A stretch of 64,000 nt of DNA, from positions 1-64,000 of the forward strand of contig JAOTOM010002300.1 of NCBI GenBank assembly GCA_034440615.1. Direction: 5' to 3'. A program made the translations under genes and the position numbers. Each line of letters begins with the position of its first letter. Position 1 is the stretch's first letter. The notes below the pieces were generated by a model. That model saw only the letters and a program-made list of their open reading frames with translations, did not search any database and had not been told where the DNA came from. Source of the DNA: Ashinkailepas kermadecensis (taxonomy: Eukaryota > Arthropoda > Thecostraca > Neolepadidae). Positions 46,181 to 57,720 of the stretch are shown here, piece after piece.

Positions 46181-46825
46181 GTGAGTTTGACTGAGGTGTT
46201 TGATCTGTTTGTTCTGCAATGATAACAGTTCCCAATGTGCCGGTAGATTACAATACGTGGTGAATTCATTGCTGCTTTGACTTTAATGATTAATTGAAAG
46301 CATATCTTTATATCAGTATGGAAAGCTCCAGATCAATATTTACGTAGATTGAGATGAAAATAATCGCCTGTGCAACCGGTTCTGTTGCAGTAAGACGTTC
46401 ATGACGCAGCTCAGTTTGAAAAATATATATACTTTTTTTTTGGTTCGGGCTTGTTGGTTATTAATGAAGCTGAGCTTATTCAAATGGTCAATGGCATAAC
46501 TATGCATGGTTGATCCACAACAAATATGTATTGAGTGTTGTCATAGGTAAACAACTGACTTCAAGTAGGTAGGGGTACATAGGTGTCTTGCAGGATGCCT
46601 AGTTTGCAGGGTATGGCAGTCTGTTGAATTATTCACACCACTGCTAGAGTTCTTGATAGGCCAAATAATATTTGACATATTTTTGTATGATAATACAACA
46701 GCACAACATATTTTTGCACCCCAAAGAGACAAGCAGGGTATGCTTGACACCTTTGACACCACGATGGAATGCGACCACCACTTGCAGTGGTTAGGTTATT
46801 GGTTTGATATGCATACTCTGGGGTG
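46181..46825. other. MTA intron 1, first part
   Basis: No recognised features in this stretch before a foldback element. Confidence 0.4.
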
Positions 46826-47182
46826 CTGTTTTAGGTAATCTTTACCTTTGGGCCGACACATACTGCCAAGGTTAGTGATTTGGAAAGAGGTCCCGCATAC
46901 AATGTCTCATATATTTCATAACGTCATGGCCGAAAAATTTGCTTCGGATGATTCTGGTTTTCTGGTGGTTAGGAGGTTAGATTACATTATGCTATCATAC
47001 ATTTTGTATATTATGCTACATTATCTTAGTCTAGGTTAGGTGGTAATCTTTACCGACACCCGACTCCTGTGACGTCACTTGCCTGACTTCTGTGATGTCA
47101 CTGTTCCCCACTATGCACCTCTTTACAAATTACTAACCTTGGCAGTATGTATCGGCCGAAAGGTAAAGATTACCCTGTTTTA
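46826..47182 (+). mobile_element. 341-bp foldback/MITE with 8-bp TSD
   Basis: The element (46834-47174) has terminal inverted repeats of about 57 bp starting GGTAATCTTTACC, then CGACACATACTGCCAAGG with few mismatches between arms. Perfect 8-bp direct repeats ctgtttta lie at 46826-46833 and 47175-47182. It has no coding capacity and is thus non-autonomous. An 8-bp duplication fits hAT or P-like families; the family is not assigned. Confidence 0.9.
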
Positions 47183-48479
47183 TATGCTTTTGGGGTGGCA
47201 AGTGCCCCTTCAATATTGGTTTTTCCCCCCAATAATTTCAACTTTTAACAGGAACCTATTGAGTGTGCCCCTCCAATCCATATGGGTCTTCATGTATTTT
47301 GGACCCCCCTCATCACCAATAATTTTCAGAAATATATGCCCATGTGTCTGCTGCTTTGGTCATATAGTGTTTCCAATCTCATGCCAATTGGTTGTGCATG
47401 AACAGTAGTGACATGTTAGGCTAGAAATTGACAACAGTTCTGTTCGGGGATAGTCATCCATCATCCCAAAAGTTGTTGATTTGGAGACAATATTTCACCT
47501 AGCTGGAAGTAATTTTTGTAAATTGCTCAATATCCTCAATAATTCTTATTCCATCCTTTCCTGCTCATAGACTCAAAATAGGAAACAAACTTTTAAAAAT
47601 TGAATTTGTTAATGAAGGATAGGTTTTCTTGTGGCCAGTAATTTTATGCTATAGGTGTTGGCCCCAAAAACCATATCCATTCCAAAATTGGAATGAACAT
47701 TTTATGTCCTCCATTTTTTTATTCAGCAATTTTCAACCCCAATGCTTCTTTTTGACAGTATTCACCGATACCTGAGGTGTAAATGTATTTTCAGATGCTG
47801 TGGTTAGGTACATGGGTTGGATTTGTGCTTTGTAATTGTAGATGTGGAGAGGAAAGTTGATTGGTAATTGAATATGGGGGCAATATTTTATCCAAGTGTG
47901 CAACATCAAACTATCCCTTCTCATGAATCTGAAGCACTTCATCATAGGTCAGTGCATTGCCAAACAGCACCATTTGACCTCAAAATAAGACAATGTCTAG
48001 ATTCTGAAGATTCAAATAATGTTTGAGATTTCCCAAGAAATAGTAGCAGCCTATTTTTCCCAATCCTGTTGTCTACCTGTAGACTACTCACCACCACATG
48101 CTACTTGATGGCTTTTACTTCAGTATACACTACCTTACTCCTTGGTGTGTGCAAGCATTCTCCAGCTGACATATTTGCATCCTAATCAAAATGCAATTGA
48201 GATTTTCATGATTTGCTGAGTGGTTGGTAGGTTCCTGTACATTTTTGTTTGTTGGATGACTTGCAGATTAATTTGCAACCATGATGAAGTCCTCAAGATT
48301 ATGCTGATCTAACACTATATTGATCATGCCAAAATGTTGCTATATTAAATCCAAAATGTTTCAAGTGGTTTGCTGCATGCCCTACAAGTGACCGTACAAG
48401 TATTCACTGAAATTAGTGACAGAGCAAGGAAGTTTGTAATGTATGCTCAAGCACAGTATAAACACAATCTGCCAGATAA
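47183..48479. other. MTA intron 1, AT-rich part
   Basis: No exon. At 47800-48010 a diverged dispersed repeat shares words with 19290-19530. Confidence 0.4.
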
Positions 48480-49334
48480 GATTAAAGTCCAGTCAAAGCT
48501 CTTCCATGTATACATCAGAAGAAGAAAGTAAAATGCCCAGAAATAGGACCACATAGCCTTGAAAATGGAACCATCTCAGATGACCCCATACTTGTGGCTG
48601 AATATCTGTCCAATGCATTCTCAGCTGTATATAGTTGGACTGACCCACCCGATTCATTCCCACACAAGTGATTGGAATGGAATATGCCAAGTACCAAGCT
48701 TACTGCTCTGAATGTCCAAAACATTCTGACAACTTGGATCCTTTCTCAGCAATGGGGCCAGATGGTATCCATTCTTAGCTGCTGAAGCATTATGCCAATA
48801 CCCTAGCATGTCTTCTCAACTATAATTTTTTTGCCACTCCTTGATGAGGAAGACTGTCAGAAACTTAGAAATAAATCACATGCAATTCTTCAAGAAAGGA
48901 ACCAGGTATGGCCCACTAAATTATAGGCCAATAAGTCTGACATCAGCACTACAAGGTTTTCGAGAGACTGATAGCCAAGCACCTACAAGTGTACCTGGGC
49001 AGCTGTGCAGTGCTCTCCCAAGCAGTTTGGTTTCTGTCCAAACTAGTCCACAATGGATTAGTTATTGGCCTTTGACAAGATAACAAGATATGTTGATGAT
49101 GGATATGTAGTTGATCTGATCCTATTTGATTTCTCCAAGGCATTTGATCTGATGAACCACAAAATTATACTAGACAAACTATGAATTATAGGGATAAGTG
49201 GCCATCTGCTTGACTGGTTGGATTTTTTGTATCCAAGGACATATAATGTCTGCAGTCGTGGAAGAAGCTTGTAGTACTGAGAAAGTCACCAATGGAGTCC
49301 TCAAGGCTCTGTGTTGGGACAAGTCCTCTTTCTG

Positions 49335-49338
<4 letters not shown>

Positions 49339-49377
<39 letters not shown>
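49339..49377. repeat. (TA)n microsatellite
   Basis: About 39 bp of alternating TA inside the LINE. Confidence 0.95.
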
Positions 49378-49380
<3 letters not shown>

Positions 49381-49609
49381 AATGCCATTGCTCATCTCAC
49401 CTGTATGACAAGATTTTTGTGGATGGTGTCAAGATCTACTATCAGTGATAAATTATTTGTGAAATAAGGTGCAATTTACCACTTACTGAACACTGAATCG
49501 ACATTCCTTCCAAAGAAGTATGCACATCATGCTTCTTGATGAGTCTTCATGATATCTTCATATCTAATTTCTAACAGTATCTCATTGATAGATATCATGC
49601 GTATACCCA

Positions 49610-50136
49610 CAATTACACAGTTATAAATTATTCGTGAAATAGGGTGGAATATACCACTTTCTGAGCACTGAATAGACATCCTTTCCTAGGACGTATCGAC
49701 ATCGTGCTTGCTGATGTGTGCTTATGACATCTCCATGGCTTGTTCCTAAGAGTATTTAGCATATAAGTAGCATGCTTATGCAGTGGGTGCTGGATAACCT
49801 ATGCAGTTGATGTGCCCCTAAACCCCAATAACAACAGCATGCTTATGATCATCATTACATATTCATTATATCTTATGGCATAATTCCAGACACAGAGATC
49901 TGCTGATAACATGGCATTGCAATTGATGTCGTTGACATATGTATCCATATACTAGGTGTCTCAAAAATTATACCAAAAACATGCACTGATGAGTGCACTG
50001 TTGGCTCAAGTGGAGCTTGAATGACTGGAATTATATTTTAATTGGCATGCTTCCACGGCAAATTTCTACATCCTACTGCACCCATTTCGACATCTCACAC
50101 CTAACGAAAAACCGTTAGTTTAACACTGCTATTACA
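49610..50136 (+). mobile_element. hAT-like MITE, nested copy
   Basis: The element (49618-50128) starts CAGTTATAAATTATTCG and ends agtttaacactg, flanked by caattaca and ctattaca (7 of 8 bases equal). It is inserted in the outer copy and itself holds an ultrashort element at 49781. Confidence 0.85.
49769..49847 (+). mobile_element. Ultrashort TGGGCGC element, copy 8, with 12-bp TSD
   Basis: A 55-bp insertion (49781-49835) with cagtgggtgctggataacc, then cagttgatgtgcccctaaac and cccaataacaac. Perfect direct repeats agcatgcttatg lie at 49769-49780 and 49836-49847. It is third in a nest: LINE, MITE, MITE, ultrashort element. Confidence 0.92.
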
Positions 50137-51328
50137 GAGCATGATATGCAAACATCTTTTAGCACAATTCCAGGTAAGAGGATTACCTATGATGTGGTCT
50201 GTCATACAACATCAGTTTGTAAGCATACGGTTGGCAGGCATTTTGTATCATTAGCATTAAAAAGTTATCCCTCAATTAGGTATCTGGCAACAAGCAAAAA
50301 AGGTACAATTATGAATACACTGTTGGATCAAAATTGTGTTGAAAGAGCATGTTCAGCAACATTGCTTCCAAGGCAAAATTTGACATCCTACTATGCTCAT
50401 TTTGACATCTCGCATAGCAAATATTTCTTGGGGCACTGTCTGCATGCCTTTGCAGAAGTCAAAAGCCAGTTGTGTAAGCCTGCCAGAGGAAGATAAGGTG
50501 CAGATGAATGCCACCTAAATGAAACTGCAGTCATGGGGGCTTAACATGGACTCAAAGAAGTGTGCAGTGTCGGAATTCACCAACAAGCATATTGACCATC
50601 CTGCTCCCAAGTATACCATCAATGGGGGATCATCACCCCCCCCCCCATCCCACATGGACCTGGTCATCATGGTTGATTCTGACCTCAGGTTTCATGCCCA
50701 TGTTTGAAACACCCCACATGAGGCCAGAGGCTTGGCACATAACCTAACCAAATCCAGCATCTACCAATCACCTGATTTTATGGTTTCTGTTTATTACTCA
50801 CATTACCCTATCTGAATACTACTCCTGTGTATGGCACTCTGGATATGCCCAAGACTTGCAAGAACTGGAAAGCATTAAAAGGAAATGAACAAGGCTTATT
50901 TATAGAATGGTCTGCAAAACTTGCCATATGGTACACAACTAGAACAGCTGAATCTCTTTGGTAGAGGGAAGGCTCTTTCAAGCAGGTTTAATCCAATATT
51001 GGAGGATACTTCAACAAAAAGTGTGTGGTCTATCCAAGAGACATCTTTGTCACATCCTAAGACACATGTACCAGAGGCCACCAACTCAAACTCTTCTGAA
51101 GAAAAAATATCACACCGACCTTAGAAAATGGCATTTCAGGTTAAGAACAGTGAACTTGTGGAATTATCTCCTGATTAATGTAGTAAGTTCCACATCTCTA
51201 GATGTTTTCAAGAAGAGCTTCGCTGAATTTCTGGACAGGCTGAATTTGAACAATAGCAAGAAACTATCATGTATTACCCCAATGCAAAAACAAGAAGAAT
51301 AATGAAGTACAGGCCTTGTACATATATG

Positions 51329-51336
<8 letters not shown>

Positions 51337-51378
<42 letters not shown>
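51337..51378. repeat. (TA)n microsatellite
   Basis: About 42 bp of alternating TA at the 3' side of the LINE. Confidence 0.95.
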
Positions 51379-51382
<4 letters not shown>

Positions 51383-51534
51383 TTCTTCTGCAAATTGCTT
51401 GATTGATTGATTGAGATTGATGCAGTGATAGATGGTAATTGGGGATGGATGGGTTGATGGAGATTGACAATAGTAGGTCTTCACTGTGCATGTCCTTTTT
51501 GGATAGACTCTCTAGCTAGTGTTGGTCCTTGGAC

Positions 51535-53075
51535 TTTTTGTGTCATAAATCATGCTTATCAATTGGAAATTATACCAGTAACATGTATCTAACAGTAGGA
51601 TCAGCATTGGGAGTGTGGTGTTCAGATTGGTTATCATAGCACAATGGAGCTAATAGTTTCTCCAGAACTCCGGATATAACATTGATGACATGATTCAGTT
51701 TCTTTTTCCCTTCTTATGGTATCCTCCCTTTATAAGCTTAACTGAGATAGCACCTGTGGCTCTTGTTAAACTTCAAATATTTGCCTTTGCTTCATCATTT
51801 CCACAGTGAGCTAGCAAAATGCCCCAATGTTCTGATGTTTGTATAACCAAACAGTAATGTAAACAATGTGCTTCTGTTGGTTTGACAGCTGTGCTAAAAG
51901 TCGCATTTCTAGAGAAGGCCCTGTGTATGTCTGCTATGTAGTTCACTACATGCTTGAACCACCTATTCAGTGCCTTTTCCACCAAGTCTGTGATTGTGGG
52001 TATTGTAACTAGGACAGTAAAAATGTATAGTGTAAATGGGTGAAACATGTCACTTACAGAATACTGAATTGACATCCCTTCTCACCAAATGTGAGCATTC
52101 TACTTGTAGATGTGTGCTTAGTCAGTCTGCATTTCATGCTTAAAACATTTTTGCATTTGTAACTTTGCACAACTGTCAGCACATGTTCGCCATTATGGAC
52201 AGTGGAAATATATGGAGAGTGGACAGTGGAACATATGATACAGTTGCAGATACTGTGAACAATTGTAGTGTGGTCTATTGTACAATTACCCCTTGGCACA
52301 ACATATAAATGCCCTTATACAAGCATCATGTTGTTTTCTGGTGTAGTTTATAGCAGGCTAAAAATAGCATTGTGAATGCTATTTATCATCTTGCTGTTGG
52401 GATCCTAGAACCCACTTATCATCTTGCCTATCTTTGAAATGTGGAATCATTAAGGGTTACTGTATACATATCATCATCCCACTTTGTCATGCTTGCATAA
52501 CTCACTGATGTGCTGTGCAGTGCACAGCTTACCAGATGCCATTATTGCTGAAAATTGTTCTTTTGACATCAATGTTGCCCCTTGTAGGCATGCCTTCTTA
52601 ATCGTCCAGCAGTGGGCTAAGTCAAATTGAAACACAATATAATGGTATGTTTGATTGTATTATAATATAATACTATGTATGTTTTGAAGTAGGGATTGGT
52701 GTTCTCTACAAGAACCAGGATATGGTATTTATCCAAGTACATAATATTGGGTCTATCTGAATCCCATTACACCTTGGACCTTTTATCTCCTGAATAATGC
52801 TTATAAATTAAGGATCATGCCAGTAACAAGTGTGCATGGCACTGTATTTGGTACCAACCTCTGGACATTTGATGCAGAAGAGCTTGACCATGGTCACACA
52901 ATGGGGTCAATAGTTTCTAGAATGACATTCTAGAAACTATCGATAGTTCCAACATATGACATTCAGTAGGGGTTTCAGTCTCTTTTGTCTGCTTATATTA
53001 TCTTCACTGTATAGGCCTAACCCAGATGGCCCCTGTGGCACTTGTTGAGCCTTAAATCTGCTGTACCCAGATATT
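51535..53075 (+). repeat. LINE 3'-tail sequences, two diverged copies
   Basis: Two blocks, 51535-51780 and about 52785-53075, share attataccagtaacatgt, gcacaatggggtcaatag and a terminal taacccagatggcccctgtgg plus cttgttgagcc. The same tail ends the LINE copies at 20670, 24670 and 35740. Between the blocks, about 52014-52150 resembles the 5' part of the hAT-like MITE (ggtgaaacatgtcacttac, actgaattgacatccc). Confidence 0.6.
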
Positions 53076-54309
53076 AATGGAATTATTGACCTGAACATAT
53101 ATCTCATTTCCCAAAAAGTGAACCTGTCCAGGCCAGTGCAGTTTCCAATTGGCATGAATGGGCTATGTTTATGTAGTGGTCTATTTTGGTGGAGCCTTTA
53201 TTGGACATTGAACTCTCAGAATACCTTTTTATTTGGCAGTTGTATGTCAAATGAGCAGCTTAGACAATTGTGAAGTGTTTGCACATATCACACTAACATT
53301 TGTTAGCATATGTGGCAAAGAGGTTGACATGCTGCCTTGTGGAGCCAATTTTTGGGCATTGGTGCTGGCTTTGGCATAACAGTGCCCCTTAACGGCATTA
53401 ATTGTGTTCGATTAACTGTGCAGGCAAAGCAGAAAATTGCTTGGGGTGGATAGCACTCAAACCCACCTTGCAGTTGGCAGACAGACACAGTACCACTCTA
53501 CTGTTTGCCCCCTATTTGAACAGTTAGCGAGTTATTTTGGCTTGAAGGCACTTCAACCAGAATTGATAATTTGTGCCCGTCATTGTCTGGTGTGTATATA
53601 ACAAATGTGCATGGATATGAATATGTGCTATGTGCAATGTGCAATATATATATATATATTTATATATATATATATATACATATACATATACATATATCAT
53701 TCCACCATTATCAATATGATTGATCAATTTATTCAATTTAATCAATATGATTAACAGCAGATAATCCACATGAACCATTTCAGTCTGATTTCGAAGAAAT
53801 GTGGAATATGCTGCACCCATCTTTGAAGGCATATCATATTTTCAAAGCACGAACAAAATTGCCAGGTGTCCTGTTTGGAATCTGTTTGCCAACCTTGTTA
53901 CTATGATATTTGATATTCCTGTCAATTTGCTGTGGTAAGTTAGTCCTTATACATGAACTCATAGTGTGGTTTTGAGGAGGTGCTCTTAGTTGTACCCCCA
54001 TTATATTTAGTTGACTGTCAGATAATGTGCAACTATGTTCCTTCTGTGTTGCATGCTCCCTGTGCTTGTCACTGAATATGTTAATCCATTTGTTTTTTGG
54101 TGCCAATGTTTGTTTTCTTGGCGTATGACCCTCTTTTGGTTGGATATAACTTGATATGTTGGGATAGTAATGGTCGTACCATGCCTTGATGGCCTGGAAT
54201 TTATAACGTACCTTACATTAAAAAAAATCACCCAATGATAATGTTTAATTATTTTCTGTTTCAAGGGCACTTGAGCTTAACACAGGTTAAGCACCTTGCT
54301 GTCTTGAGA
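53076..54309. other. MTA intron 1, AT-rich part
   Basis: Contains a (TA)n stretch at about 53646-53690 followed by tacatatacat repeats. No exon is recognised. Confidence 0.45.
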
Positions 54310-54368
54310 AGAACATTGCTATGTAACCTTTGCAGTCGATGCTCCCCTAAACTACAATTGAGAACATT
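54310..54368 (+). mobile_element. Ultrashort TGGGCGC element, copy 9 (5'-truncated)
   Basis: A 43-bp piece (54318-54360) with taacctttgcagtcgatgct and cccctaaactac, bounded by agaacatt at 54310-54317 and 54361-54368. Diverged but with the correct order of parts. Confidence 0.7.
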
Positions 54369-54605
54369 CAATTTTGATGACTACATTTTATGGAAGTGGA
54401 ATACTCAAAGCAGCGAACTTGTATTACCCATTCCATCATTTTGGTAATGTCAATTAGAGGGAGGGGGAAAGAAGGACCCCATGGTGTGTTTACATCCACG
54501 AGTGCGGCATCATGATGAAATTATTGGATTTTCATTTGATGTTTGCAGGGGCCATTGGTATATCCAGCATTATTGATCTGACTAAAGCACTTTGTCTCAT
54601 TTCAG

Positions 54606-54673
54606 ACTATGTCTTTTTTGAGACATCCTCCACTTCACCCTACCAGATCCGTAGGATTGAAGAGCTAAACAAG
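54606..54673 (+). CDS. MTA: MTA, second coding exon (BAH domain)
   Basis: A 68-bp exon beginning with two bases that complete the Asp codon from exon 1, then YVFFETSSTSPYQIRRIEEL and NK. MTA proteins read [23 protein letters not shown] at this position in the BAH domain. The acceptor is gtctcatttcag and the donor gtgagacc at 54674, phase 0. Intact. Confidence 0.93.
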
Positions 54674-55142
54674 GTGAGACCGAAAGTATACTTAGATATG
54701 CTTGCTTAGTTTATAGCACATCTATGTGCTAACCCAGCATTTACTACAGTGTTTTCAGTTCACTGGAGTGGTGCATCCTGCCATGTCAATGTTTCGTTTG
54801 TAGCTCAGAACAGTGGATACAAATCTGGTACATGTTGCAGGTCTTTGTCTGCCAACGTTTTTGTTTGTTGTGAAAAAAGCATGGACACAAATAAACATAT
54901 TCGTAATGGTTTAAGTTGAGCCAGCGTGGGACGCGGGCTACAAGAAAACCGTACTGATTGCCTAAGCAGCCTCATTTCCACTGATGAGTGTTGCTCTGGT
55001 TCATTTTATCATAAGCCAACAAGATAAGCAGCAAAGATGACATGACAGTGCAATGGTGGCTTTCATGGCTTATTTATGAGAGTGATAAGTTCAAGTTTGG
55101 CGTTTCCATTGATTTCACATAACATATTTTAAGTGTTATTTT
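54674..55142. other. MTA intron 2, first part
   Basis: No recognised features before the SINE. Confidence 0.45.
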
Positions 55143-55509
55143 AAGACGGTGTTCTTTTTGCCGCCCCGGTAGCGCAGTTGGTTAGAGCGCTGGCCTGCAC
55201 TGGTCTCCCCTGTCCTGGCGACACAGGGTTCCAGTCGCTTCGCGCGCTCGCATTTAGCCCCGGTTGGGAGGGTCGGTTGGCAGCTGGCCCAATAAGGTCG
55301 GGGACGAGCTTCCGGGCGGCCGTGTCGGTGCATTGACGGCACGTTAAACTTTCGGTCAAAATTCTGCCGTTGAACTGGAATTCATGGATCGTGTGGTGGG
55401 GCCAGGGTTCACGCAATAAGCTCTGCTTAGCAATAGGACCCTGGTTCATAAAGCCACCCCAGCAAGAACTCGGATTAAAATTATTGATTGAAAAAAGAAC
55501 AAGACGCTG
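55143..55509 (+). mobile_element. tRNA-derived SINE, family 2, long copy
   Basis: The head ccccggtagcgcagttggtt plus agagcgctggcctg has a clear pol III A box, and acagggttccagtcg holds the B box. A body of about 250 bp includes acgttaaactttcggtcaaa and ggaccctggttcataaagcc, ending ttattgattgaaaaaag. Candidate target duplications are aagacggtg at 55143 and aagacgctg at 55501 (8 of 9). The tRNA-like part is not a tRNA gene, since no full cloverleaf is preserved. Confidence 0.85.
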
Positions 55510-56733
55510 AAAGGTTCAAGCCGCTGTCGCTATTGGTTTGTCTATTATTTCACAAGAAAACAGGAGAGATCCTTCGACTCACAAACTAATGCCATACATC
55601 TGATTGAATGCATCTTGGTCGCATAAAGCCAGTAAGGTATAACATAAAATTAATGCTGATGTGCTTATCATCTTGCAAGCTTTCATCCCACGTCATTGCA
55701 GATGAATTTTTGTGCGCCACGAGTGATCTCCGTATGTAGATGTGTTCTCCAGAAGCAAATTAGAATACTTTTGTAAAAATGACCTGCGAGCAATTATCCC
55801 AAATCGTCTATGTCGGCCATTGTGAATGACAATGGTGCACATTTTTTTATCGTAAAGTTGCAGATTTTTTCGGTTTCGATTCGAGAGAGTAGTTATTTTG
55901 ACAACGTGCTTTTGTATGTGGTTTGGGAATAATGGGATTGAAACAAGTGGAATATAAAAATGTCAAGAACGTGCGATGGAGTCATAGTTTTCTTTTATAA
56001 CTGTATTGCATTATTACTTGAATGACATCCAGGTTTAATAACTCAGTTAAGGCTTGGCAATTTCTAGCAAAGAGCAACACAGTTGCATTATGTGATCATG
56101 AAACAGCACCAGCCAATGTTCCGATGACAGAAATGGCAGGGAGCTTTTTCGGAACGGAGCGGGGCAATTTGCTGGGTGACAAAGGTCCGGGACCAGACGT
56201 CCGTGCCATGCCGAATGTGCTCTAGCCCGTCCCGTGCAGCATGGCTGCTCTCCATATGTTATCATATTAATCGTAGTTGAAGAGTGTAAACCCATTATTA
56301 ATCTTGTGAGTTGTCCCCAGGGGGTGCCCCCCAACTTTTTAGTCCAATAAAAAAAGGGAGACGCTTGCCCGACCAATCAGCTGTTTGACGACTCGGGTCT
56401 GGACAATGGTAAACAAACATATTTTGTTTTAGTGGGCGAAACCGGTGACATTCACACAACCAAATTTGTTGCCTTGTAGGGACATTGTGATAAGTAGTAT
56501 TAAAGATCAAGACATGTCTTTGTAGAAAATTAGCACGAAAAAATAAAATAGAATATAAATAAAAGCTTCCACAATTTTTCCCTCCACTTTTTTCCACCGA
56601 TGGCGGAGGTTGAATGTTGGCTCAAGTTTATAGAATTGATGATCCTCTAAGGTTCCTTTTTGCGGAGCGTTTACCTGCAGTACCGTTGTCCCCCAGTTGA
56701 GTTGCTATTGTAACGCATGCCTAAATATTGTAG
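55510..56733. other. MTA intron 2, unique part
   Basis: No exon or known repeat is recognised. Confidence 0.4.
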
Positions 56734-57232
56734 CCACACAGCAGAGATCAATTATGTATGAAATATGGTGGAATATACCACTTCATGAGCACTGAATAGA
56801 CATTCCAAACTGCTATTGACATCGTTACATTGCATTACATTGCAGTGTTGCATTACAGAAGGAACGTACCTGTAGTCATTCAGAGCTTCTAGGAATGTGT
56901 TTATGAAGTCTCCACAATCACTATGGATTGTGACACACAAGCATTTCGTACCACAATTCCATGCAAAGGGATTACCTATGATGTGGTCCGCTATGCAATA
57001 TCATGTGTTGATAGAACTGTATCGTTATCATTAATATAGTTATCCCTATGTTAGGTGTTTCTCAAAATAAGCGAAGAATATATACTTATGAGTACACTTG
57101 CGACACAGATTTGGTTTCAAGGACAGAAGCGACTTCTTTCAGATGTTTCCATGACCAATTTCTACATCCTACTGCACTCAGCTCGACTTCTCACACCTAA
57201 CGAAAAGCCATCATTTTCACACGGCCACGCAG
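56734..57232 (+). mobile_element. hAT-like MITE, solitary copy 2
   Basis: A 483-bp element (56742-57224) starting CAGAGATCAATTATG and ending tcattttcacacgg, flanked by ccacacag and ccacgcag (7 of 8). It shares gtggaatataccacttc, gattacctatgatgtggtc and cgacttctcacacctaacg with the other copies. A 60-bp piece of it (56836-56895) recurs outside at 57940-58000. Confidence 0.88.
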
Positions 57233-57565
57233 TGAGCCTATGTCTGCATTTCACATGCTGGGGTTTGTTTAGTTGCATTCCTAATTTCGTTATTTCCAAA
57301 TTGCTTACCAAGTGAAGTACGTAAGCACCCCGAAGTCAGGAAATACGCACAAATATCACCAGGGCCCTTACGCCCACACCCATACGGGATAAAACGAAGT
57401 ACAACCAGATTGAGATATATATTTGATCTAAGTGAAGATACAATACCATTAACACATGTATAGAAAAGTTGTAAAGCGCATTTGCATGGTTACACTCAAA
57501 AATATTCACTCAGTTCCATGCACCCTCTCACAAAAATACTACCTACCTAACCATGTTCACAGGGT

Positions 57566-57720
57566 CATATGGGTGGGCCAACAAAGACAGCTGTCAGTTT
57601 GTCGGTATGGGGCAGAACACACCAAACGCCGCACTTGATGCCATATGGGTGGGCCAACAAAGACAGCTGTCAGTTTGTCGGTATGGGGCAGAACACACCA
57701 AACGCCGCACTTGATGCCAT
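57566..57720 (+). repeat. 76-bp tandem duplication
   Basis: Two identical-looking copies starting catatgggtgggccaacaaa. Either a very young duplication or an assembly artefact. Confidence 0.92.

Larger units (their letters stand above)
49435..50446 (+). mobile_element. hAT-like MITE, outer copy, containing a nested copy
   Basis: The outer copy begins CAGTGATAAATTATTTG at 49443 and ends ggggcactg at 50438. Removing the nested copy and its extra target site leaves about 477 bp, close to the 481 and 483 bp of the solitary copies. Flanks tctactat and tctgcatg are only partly alike, so its target duplication is weakly supported. It sits right after the FVDGVKIYY segment of the LINE, whose coding resumes afterwards. 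Confidence 0.8.
48480..51380 (+). mobile_element. CR1-type LINE, degenerate, split by nested MITEs
   Basis: RT motifs in order, in several frames: MGPDGI near 48755, RYGPLNYRPISLTS at 48908, VDLILFDFSKAFD near 49110, WSPQGSVLG near 49290, and FVDGVKIYY near 49413 (the catalytic DD has become DG). After an insertion (49443-50438) come LQSWGLNMDSKKC at 50522, VDSDLRFHAHV at 50675, CVWHSGYAQDLQELE near 50830, and a C-terminal VVSSTSLDVFKKSF near 51180. Many shifts mean it is inactive. A 3' tail similar to the other LINE tails lies at about 51535-51780. Confidence 0.85.

Noticed and set aside
55160..55235. Possible true tRNA gene
   Set aside because: The A and B boxes are clear, but the anticodon and acceptor stems do not form a full cloverleaf and a SINE body and tail follow.
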